Source: an uncultured Dehalococcoidia bacterium | Lineage (GTDB): Bacteria; Chloroflexota; Dehalococcoidia; Dehalococcoidales; UBA3254 | DNA length: 14,122 nt | Assembly: GCA_903890885.1 (NCBI GenBank) | Contig: CAITCX010000004.1 | Location: forward strand, 1-14,122 | Direction of reading: 5' to 3' | Part shown: in pieces, positions 6,846 to 11,766 of the stretch | Position numbering within the stretch: position 1 is the first letter of the stretch | Layout of the letters: every line of letters starts with the position of its first letter | Translations under genes and position numbers: made by a program | The notes under the pieces: generated by a model | Told to the model about the DNA's origin: nothing | The model's input: the letters and a program-made list of their open reading frames with translations, nothing else | Database searches by the model: none

Positions 6846-7488
6846 TGCTTCCCTCCTGAGACAACCCCTCTCCCCAGATCTGCTCTGTTTTGCGAACTGC
6901 ATCTTCGGTCATTACCAGAGTGTCATAGGTAAGTAGGTCAACCACATTTAATATATGAGCTGGTAAAGTTTTGATTCCTGGAATATTTCTAGCTGATTTC
7001 ACCACGTTCGCTTCCGCAACACCAGTGACAATCAAAGTCTTCGAACTTATTTTCAGAGCATCCAGAGCTTCCACCATTTTCTTGGTTTTGGGAGCTTCAA
7101 ATGCAAGCTGCTCAACAACTTTCAATCCGCCTTCAGTAACCTTAGAAGATATCAGGCAGCGTAAAGCTAGTTGTCTCATTTTCTTAGGCATGGCTTTGGA
7201 ATAATCCCTGGGATGAGGACCAAAAGCAACGCCTCCATGAACTCTTGTAGGCGAACGCTTGTCACCAACTCTGGCCTCACCTGTATGTTTCTGAGCATAC
7301 ATCTTTTTACCACTTCCAGCCACTTCACCCCGTCCCTTGGTATCAGATGTGCCCTGACGTGCATCCGCCCTCTGTTTGACCATCGCCTGGTGCACCACTG
7401 CTTCATTGAACGGCACAGCAAAAACTGCATCGTTAACTACAATGTTTTTAACTATTTCTCCACTTATGTTATAAACTGGGACTTCCAC
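6832..7488 (-). CDS. rplD: 50S ribosomal protein L4 (uL4), GTG start
   Basis: L4 binds 23S rRNA and sends a loop into the exit tunnel opposite L22. In E. coli it also represses its own S10 operon. The 218 residues include the N-terminal part (VPVYNISGEIVKNIVVND), the tunnel loop (KKMYAQKHTGEARVGDKRSPTRVHGGVAFGPHPRDYS) and the C-terminal Rossmann-like part (ALDALKISSKTLIVTG, NVVDLLTYDTLVMTEDAVRKTEQIWGEG). The loop reads QKHTGEAR where QKGTGRAR is commoner. The GTG start has AAGGGGG upstream, within the end of rplC, and a 3-nt gap from the rplC stop. Confidence 0.96.
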   Translation of the reverse strand: MEVPVYNISGEIVKNIVVNDAVFAVPFNEAVVHQAMVKQRADARQGTSDTKGRGEVAGSGKKMYAQKHTGEARVGDKRSPTRVHGGVAFGPHPRDYSKAMPKKMRQLALRCLISSKVTEGGLKVVEQLAFEAPKTKKMVEALDALKISSKTLIVTGVAEANVVKSARNIPGIKTLPAHILNVVDLLTYDTLVMTEDAVRKTEQIWGEGLSQEGSSAAI

Positions 7489-7491
7489 TTT

Positions 7492-8121
7492 TTAGCCCCC
7501 TTTGTGTGATTTTTCAATTATCACCAAACTATTTTTTGCACCGGGTACAGCTCCATCAATCAAGATCAGATTTCTGGTCGCATCCGCGCTATATACTGAT
7601 AGATTACCGACAGTTACTCTTTCATCACCCATGTGACCACCCATTCTCATGCCTTTCCAAACACGACCGGGTGAAGTGGTGGCACCTATAGCACCTGGTG
7701 CACGTAACCGATCAGACTGACCATGAGTCTTAGGTCCGCCTTTAAAATGATGCCTCTTTACTACGCCAGCGAAACCCTTACCCTTCGAGATTCCAATAAC
7801 ATTCACAATATCTCCGGCTTTGAACATCCCGGCATCAATGACATCACCGGTCTTCAAACCTTCAATAGCTTCTAAGCGGAACTCTCTCAAATATTTGAAT
7901 TGGCCCATTTCTTTCAAATGGCCTTTCTCAGGGCCGCTGAGTCTTTTGGCCTGACCGAATCCAATTTGAGCCGCGTTGTAGCCGTCAGTAGCTGACCCCT
8001 TAATCTGCGTAATCTTGCAGGGTCCTGCCTCTATGGCTGTAACCGCTATACACTTACCAGACTCGGTAAAGACCTGAGTCATACCCAATTTTCTACCTAA
8101 AATACCATTTATACCCGGCAT
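7492..8121 (-). CDS. rplC: 50S ribosomal protein L3 (uL3)
   Basis: L3 initiates 50S assembly and reaches toward the peptidyl-transferase centre. The 209-residue length is typical. The start GILGRKLGMTQVFTESGK, the RNA-binding segment SKGKGFAGVVKRHHFKGG, and the central-loop signature THGQSDRLRAPGAIGATTSPGRVWKGMRMGGHMG followed by VTVGNL all match. The Gln in HGQSDR is the residue methylated by PrmB in E. coli. GAAGGG precedes the ATG, and the gap from rpsJ is 34 nt, longer than most here. Confidence 0.97.
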   Translation of the reverse strand: MPGINGILGRKLGMTQVFTESGKCIAVTAIEAGPCKITQIKGSATDGYNAAQIGFGQAKRLSGPEKGHLKEMGQFKYLREFRLEAIEGLKTGDVIDAGMFKAGDIVNVIGISKGKGFAGVVKRHHFKGGPKTHGQSDRLRAPGAIGATTSPGRVWKGMRMGGHMGDERVTVGNLSVYSADATRNLILIDGAVPGAKNSLVIIEKSHKGG

Positions 8122-8155
8122 TTTGCCCTTCCATCAATAATTTATTTGATTAGAT

Positions 8156-8464
8156 TTATTGTTTAATTTCGACCAAGACACCGGAAGGAAGATTGACCTT
8201 AGACAAAGACTCAATCGTCTTAGACGTTGTTTCAACAACATCAATCAAACGCTTGTGAGTCCTGATCTCAAACTGTTCCTGGGAATCTTTATCGATAAAT
8301 GATGCACGGATGACGCTGAATTTCTCTATCTCCGTAGGCAGCGGAACCGGTCCGGAAACCACGGCTCCACTACGCTCAATGGCCTCCACAATCTGTGCCG
8401 CGGACTGATCCACAATCTTGTGGTCATAACCTTTTAAACGAATACGAATTTTATGTTTAGCCAT
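8156..8464 (-). CDS. rpsJ: 30S ribosomal protein S10 (uS10)
   Basis: S10 is a head protein of the 30S subunit and, as NusE, a partner of NusB and NusG in transcription antitermination. The 102 residues begin MAKHKIRIRLKGYDHKIVDQSA and include SGPVPLPTEIEKFSVIRASFIDKDSQEQFEIRTHKRLIDV, the family core. It is normally the first gene of the S10 operon, but here its ATG lies 8 nt inside fusA, with an AAGGG site 8 nt upstream, so it must be cotranscribed and probably translationally coupled with EF-G. Confidence 0.98.
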   Translation of the reverse strand: MAKHKIRIRLKGYDHKIVDQSAAQIVEAIERSGAVVSGPVPLPTEIEKFSVIRASFIDKDSQEQFEIRTHKRLIDVVETTSKTIESLSKVNLPSGVLVEIKQ

Positions 8465-10538
8465 TTCCTTTACCCTTACTTACAATTTCCTCGGCTGTCG
8501 CACCGGGGACCTGTTGATAAACGTTAAATTCCATTGAGTAATTGGCTCTACCCTGAGTAAGTGAGCGAATAACAGTAGAATACCCGAAAGTAGAAGCGAG
8601 CGGTACAAACCCATGAATCGTACACATAGCATTTCGGGTCTCTATATTCTCTATATGCCCTCTGCGGGAGTTTAAATCACCTATGATATCCCCTAAAAAC
8701 TGCTCGGGGGTCATTATTTCCAATTTCATTATAGGCTCAAGTAAAACAGGCTTGCCTTTCCGCGCTCCCTCTTTAAGAGCCAACGAACCAGCCATTTTGA
8801 AAGCCAGATCTGAAGAATCTACATCATGGTAGCTGCCATCATGTAAAGTGGCTTTAATGTCCACCAGCGGATACCCAGCCAAAGAGCCTCCCAGCATAGC
8901 TTCTTTTATGCCGGCTTCCGTCGGACCGATGAATTTTCTGGGAATAATACCGCCTTTAATAGCCTCTACGAACTCAAAACCTTTACCTGGCTCCAACGGC
9001 TCAAAAAGTACCTCGACATGACCGAATTGACCGTGACCACCAGATTGCCTGACAAAACGTCCTTCAACATCTGCCGCTTGGGTAATGGTCTCTTTGTAAG
9101 CCACCTGCGGATTGCCCACTTTGGCGTTTACGCCAAACTCTGTAAGCATGCGACTGATAATAACATCCAGATGCAACTCGCCCATACCAGATATTACCAT
9201 TTGCGCAGTCTCATCGTTATAGTCAACTTTAAAAGTAGGATCTTCATCAGACATTTTACGCAGCGCTTCACCTAGCTTTTCCTGATCCGCTCGCGTCTTA
9301 GGCTCTATAGCCACTGATATCACCGGTTCCGGGAAACGTATGCTTTCTAATACTATGGGTTTGGCAGGACTGCAGAGAGTATCACCTGTAAAGGTTTCTT
9401 TTAACCCGAGAATGGCAATAATACCGCCGGTATCGGCATCGTTGATCTCTTCTCGCCGATTTGCATGCATTAGAACGATACGCCCAATGCGTTCTTTTTT
9501 GTTCCGCGTAGAATTTAAAATCGTGGCCCCGGTTTCTAATGTGCCGGAATACACTCTTAAATACACCAATCTTCCCATATATGGATCGGTCACCACTTTG
9601 AAAGCCAGAGCTATGAAAGGCGAATCATCCTGAGGAGGGCAAGCCACCTTTTCGGAATTATCAGAGTTAATAGCATATAAAACTGGCATATCCAGAGGGG
9701 AAGGCAGATAATCTACGACAGCGTCGAGAAGGGCTTGTACACCCTTGTTCTTAAGAGAACTGCCGCATAAAACCGGTACGCATTTATTGGCCACCGTAAC
9801 ATTTCTAAGCCCAGCCTTAATTTCGGCAATAGAAATTTCCGCACCCGCCAAATAGGCTTCCATTATATGATCGTCAGACTCACCTATCCTTTCGATCATG
9901 GCATGCCGGGCTTGTTTCACTTTTTCAATCATGGACTCAGGAATAGCGACTTCGTCCGGTAGTTTATCTGGGTCATTACTAAAACGCCATGCCTTTTCCG
10001 TTAAAAGATCGATAATACCTTCGAAATACTCTTCTGCTCCAAGGGGTAACTGCACCACGATAGGAATGGCCATCAATCGATCTTTTATCATCTCAATGGT
10101 GCGATCGAAATTCGCGCCTGTACGGTCCATCTTGTTTATAAAACAAATCCTCGGCACATGATATTTATCAGCCTGACGCCATACTGTTTCTGACTGGGCT
10201 TCGACTCCCTGTACAGCATCCAGTACTACCACGCCGCCATCCAGAACTCTCAAGCTGCGCTCTACTTCGGCAGTAAAATCAACGTGTCCTGGAGTATCGA
10301 TTATATTAACCCTGTATTTTCCCCAACTGGTAGTGGTGGCAGCAGCCTTAATAGTTATGCCGCGTTCGCGCTCTTGCTGCATAAAATCCATGACGGTAGT
10401 GCCTTCATCGACATTACCTATTTTATACGTGCGCCCGGTATAATATAAGATGCGCTCAGTAGTAGTGGTTTTACCTGCATCGATGTGAGCTATGATCGCT
10501 ATATTTCTGATTAATTCTAATGGAAAACTTCTGGGCAC
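8457..10538 (-). CDS. fusA: Elongation factor G (translocation GTPase)
   Basis: EF-G hydrolyses GTP to translocate tRNAs and mRNA and, with RRF, to split ribosomes. The 693 residues show the G domain with AHIDAGKTT (P loop, about residues 17-25), RGITI (switch I, 59-63), DTPGH (81-85) and NKMD (135-138). The domain II barrel, domain III (MGELHLDVI), domain IV (SGGHGQFGHVEV and the tip motif SYHDVDSSD) and domain V (EPIMKLEI, RGHIE) follow. The complete domain set and length indicate the canonical factor. The GTG start at 10536-10538 has AAGGA 7 nt upstream. Switch I continues GITIKAAATTT, where TSAATT is commoner. It follows rpsG after a 73-nt spacer and overlaps rpsJ by 8 nt; no tuf is present on either side. 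Confidence 0.98.
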   Translation of the reverse strand: MPRSFPLELIRNIAIIAHIDAGKTTTTERILYYTGRTYKIGNVDEGTTVMDFMQQERERGITIKAAATTTSWGKYRVNIIDTPGHVDFTAEVERSLRVLDGGVVVLDAVQGVEAQSETVWRQADKYHVPRICFINKMDRTGANFDRTIEMIKDRLMAIPIVVQLPLGAEEYFEGIIDLLTEKAWRFSNDPDKLPDEVAIPESMIEKVKQARHAMIERIGESDDHIMEAYLAGAEISIAEIKAGLRNVTVANKCVPVLCGSSLKNKGVQALLDAVVDYLPSPLDMPVLYAINSDNSEKVACPPQDDSPFIALAFKVVTDPYMGRLVYLRVYSGTLETGATILNSTRNKKERIGRIVLMHANRREEINDADTGGIIAILGLKETFTGDTLCSPAKPIVLESIRFPEPVISVAIEPKTRADQEKLGEALRKMSDEDPTFKVDYNDETAQMVISGMGELHLDVIISRMLTEFGVNAKVGNPQVAYKETITQAADVEGRFVRQSGGHGQFGHVEVLFEPLEPGKGFEFVEAIKGGIIPRKFIGPTEAGIKEAMLGGSLAGYPLVDIKATLHDGSYHDVDSSDLAFKMAGSLALKEGARKGKPVLLEPIMKLEIMTPEQFLGDIIGDLNSRRGHIENIETRNAMCTIHGFVPLASTFGYSTVIRSLTQGRANYSMEFNVYQQVPGATAEEIVSKGKGNG

Positions 10539-10552
10539 TGTTATATCCTTAA

Positions 10553-10566
10553 CTCAATTGTTTGAG
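10553..10566 (-). other. Small hairpin just upstream of fusA ribosome binding site
   Basis: In the 73-nt rpsG-fusA spacer the minus strand reads CTCAA-ACAA-TTGAG, a 5-bp stem with a 4-nt loop, ending two bases before the AAGGA site of fusA. It is A/U-rich and marginal in stability. It could modulate EF-G translation or be chance. Confidence 0.3.
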
Positions 10567-10611
10567 ATTTGATTATATTCACTGAGATACTAAACTATTT
10601 AACCAACCATT

Positions 10612-11082
10612 TTACCATCTATAATGAGCGAAAGCCCTGTTAGCCTCGGCCATCTTGTGAGTATCCTCTCTCTTCTTTACGGTCGATCCTTGACCCTTAG
10701 AAGCATCCAACAACTCAGAGGCAAACTTCTCTGCCATAGTGCGACCAGACCTGGAACGAGTTGATTTGATCAACCAGCGAATAGCTAATGATCTGCCTCG
10801 GTCGGCATCCACTTCGACAGGTACTTGATATGTAGCTCCACCTACGCGGCGGGCTTTTACTTCCAAAAGAGGAGTGGAATTCTTGAGAGCTTGTTCCAGC
10901 GTTAAGATGGGATCATTCTTCTCTTTCTCTTGAATAATATTCAAAGCATTGTAAATAATAGTTTCGGCAGTGCTCTTCTTACCGCAGTACATGATCTTAT
11001 TAATTAACTCTGCCAATGTCAGATTATTATATTTAGCATCCGGAACTCTAACTTTCTTTTCTACATTTTTACGTCTAGGCAT
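10612..11082 (-). CDS. rpsG: 30S ribosomal protein S7 (uS7)
   Basis: S7 initiates assembly of the 30S head and contacts the E-site tRNA. In E. coli it also represses the str operon. The 156-residue protein begins MPRRKNVEKKVRVPDAKYNN and has KIMYCGKKSTAETIIYNAL, RRVGGATYQVPVEVDADRGRSLAIRWL and the C-terminal KKREDTHKMAEANRAFAHYRW, all typical. GAGGAGA precedes the ATG, and the gap from rpsL is 15 nt. That is too short for the long intercistronic S7 operator known in E. coli, so any S7 control would have to act elsewhere, such as in the rpsL leader. Confidence 0.97.
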   Translation of the reverse strand: MPRRKNVEKKVRVPDAKYNNLTLAELINKIMYCGKKSTAETIIYNALNIIQEKEKNDPILTLEQALKNSTPLLEVKARRVGGATYQVPVEVDADRGRSLAIRWLIKSTRSRSGRTMAEKFASELLDASKGQGSTVKKREDTHKMAEANRAFAHYRW

Positions 11083-11097
11083 CTCAATCTCCTCACG

Positions 11098-11529
11098 TTA
11101 ACCAGCAGCTTCAGCCTTGGGCTTTTTATTACCATATTTGCTACGGCCCTGTCGCCGTTTGTCAACTCCGCTAGCATCCAGCGTGCCCCGTACGATGTGA
11201 TAACGGACGCCAGGCAAATCCTTTACACGTCCACCGCGAACCAGTACTACGGAGTGCTCCTGTAGATCATGACCTTCACCGGGAATGTAAGCTGTAACCT
11301 GAATACCGTTGCTCAGGCGCACTCTTGCGATTTTACGCAGACCCGAGTTAGGCTTCTTCGGAGTCATAGTCTTTACCTGCAGGCAAACGCCGCGCTTCTG
11401 AGGAGCAGAAGTAGCATGAATTGTAGTTTTATTCCTCAAAGCGTTAAACGTATACCGCAACGCAGGTGCCTTGACTCTCTTGGTAACCTTCTTACGTCCT
11501 TTGCGAACTAACTGATTTATTGTAGGCAA
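11098..11529 (-). CDS. rpsL: 30S ribosomal protein S12 (uS12), TTG start
   Basis: S12 lines the decoding centre and controls accuracy and streptomycin response. The 143-residue protein begins (M)PTINQLVRKGRKKVTK and shows PQKRGVC, TPKKPNSGLRK and GGRVKDLPGVRYHIVRGTLD. Lys58 and Lys103, equivalent to E. coli Lys43 and Lys88, are the unmutated residues. Relative to E. coli there is an insertion of about 15 residues (RYTFNALRNKTTIHA) before PQKRG, similar in place to that of Bacillus-type S12. The TTG at 11527-11529 gives the exact family start and has AAGG 6 nt upstream. An in-frame ATG 17 codons earlier lies in the leader hairpin and is rejected. It is the first gene after the promoter. Confidence 0.96.
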   Translation of the reverse strand: MPTINQLVRKGRKKVTKRVKAPALRYTFNALRNKTTIHATSAPQKRGVCLQVKTMTPKKPNSGLRKIARVRLSNGIQVTAYIPGEGHDLQEHSVVLVRGGRVKDLPGVRYHIVRGTLDASGVDKRRQGRSKYGNKKPKAEAAG

Positions 11530-11653
11530 TTTTTTCCTTCCTATTTTTACACAAATTTTAATGGATGAGACCCAGCTCATCCATTAAAGACAGACAGAAA
11601 GCCAAATTTCGATCTGTCAGAAACTCATTATGGACTACTAAATCCGACTGTTA
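11530..11653 (-). promoter_or_regulatory. Structured 5' leader of rpsL (str-S10-spc transcript)
   Basis: This is the untranslated stretch between the predicted promoter and the rpsL TTG; transcription would begin near 11647, giving a leader of about 118 nt. It contains a weaker stem (arms 11593-11598 and 11613-11618) and then a perfect 13-bp hairpin at 11557-11588, with an AAGGA ribosome binding site 15 nt beyond. Placement before a ribosomal-protein operon suggests autogenous control or message protection. Which protein, if any, binds is unknown, and no known leader motif is recognised. Confidence 0.5.
11557..11588 (-). other. Perfect 13-bp hairpin in rpsL leader
   Basis: Reading the minus strand, TTTAATGGATGAG pairs perfectly with CTCATCCATTAAA across a 6-nt loop (CTGGGT). 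It lies in the leader, 27 nt upstream of the rpsL TTG. Only ATTTGTG follows, with no run of U, so it does not look like an efficient intrinsic terminator on either strand. It leaves the rpsL ribosome binding site single-stranded. The structure is certain; its function is not. Confidence 0.8.
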
Positions 11654-11683
11654 AGTCTATCATAGCCTAACTTGAATTGTCAA
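11654..11683 (-). promoter_or_regulatory. Sigma-70-type promoter for the str-S10-spc cluster
   Basis: On the minus strand a perfect -35 box TTGACA (11683-11678) is followed by an 18-nt spacer and a -10 box TAGACT (11659-11654) that carries the extended TGn element directly before it (TGA-TAGACT). Transcription should start around 11647. It lies between pheT and rpsL, the only substantial gap in the window, and is the best promoter seen here. Confidence 0.65.
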
Positions 11684-11704
11684 CATCTTAAAGCTAAATG
11701 GATT

Positions 11705-11740
11705 AAAAGGGTCGAGTTTCACCTCTGTCCGCAACTACCC
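11705..11740 (-). terminator. Weak intrinsic-terminator-like fold after pheT
   Basis: On the minus strand GGGTAGTT pairs with AACT-CG-ACCC (two bulged bases), with a 14-nt loop, followed by TTTTAATCC. It lies between the pheT stop and the rpsL promoter, where a terminator is expected. The stem is imperfect and only four U residues follow, so termination would be partial at best. Confidence 0.3.
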
Positions 11741-11754
11741 AAATCCACCCGTCA

Positions 11755-11766
11755 TAAACCGGTTTA
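11755..11766. repeat. 12-bp perfect palindrome spanning the pheT stop codon
   Basis: TAAACCGGTTTA is fully self-complementary and its first three minus-strand bases are the pheT TAA stop. It could be chance or a protein-binding half-site pair. No second copy was noticed elsewhere in the window. Confidence 0.45.

Noticed and set aside
6846..6902. L23 extended upstream to an ATG at 6902
   Set aside because: The extension overlaps rplD in another frame; the GTG at 6845 follows a perfect AGGAGG.
10539..10611. Internal promoter before fusA (perfect TATAAT on the minus strand)
   Set aside because: No -35-like hexamer lies 16-18 nt upstream (AAATAG or TAAATA there), and A/T-rich spacers give TATAAT by chance.
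11530..11580. S12 extended N-terminally from the ATG at 11580 (17 extra residues)
   Set aside because: The ATG lies in the loop side of the leader hairpin without a Shine-Dalgarno, and the extra residues are unlike S12. The TTG at 11529 gives the exact family start with a good site.
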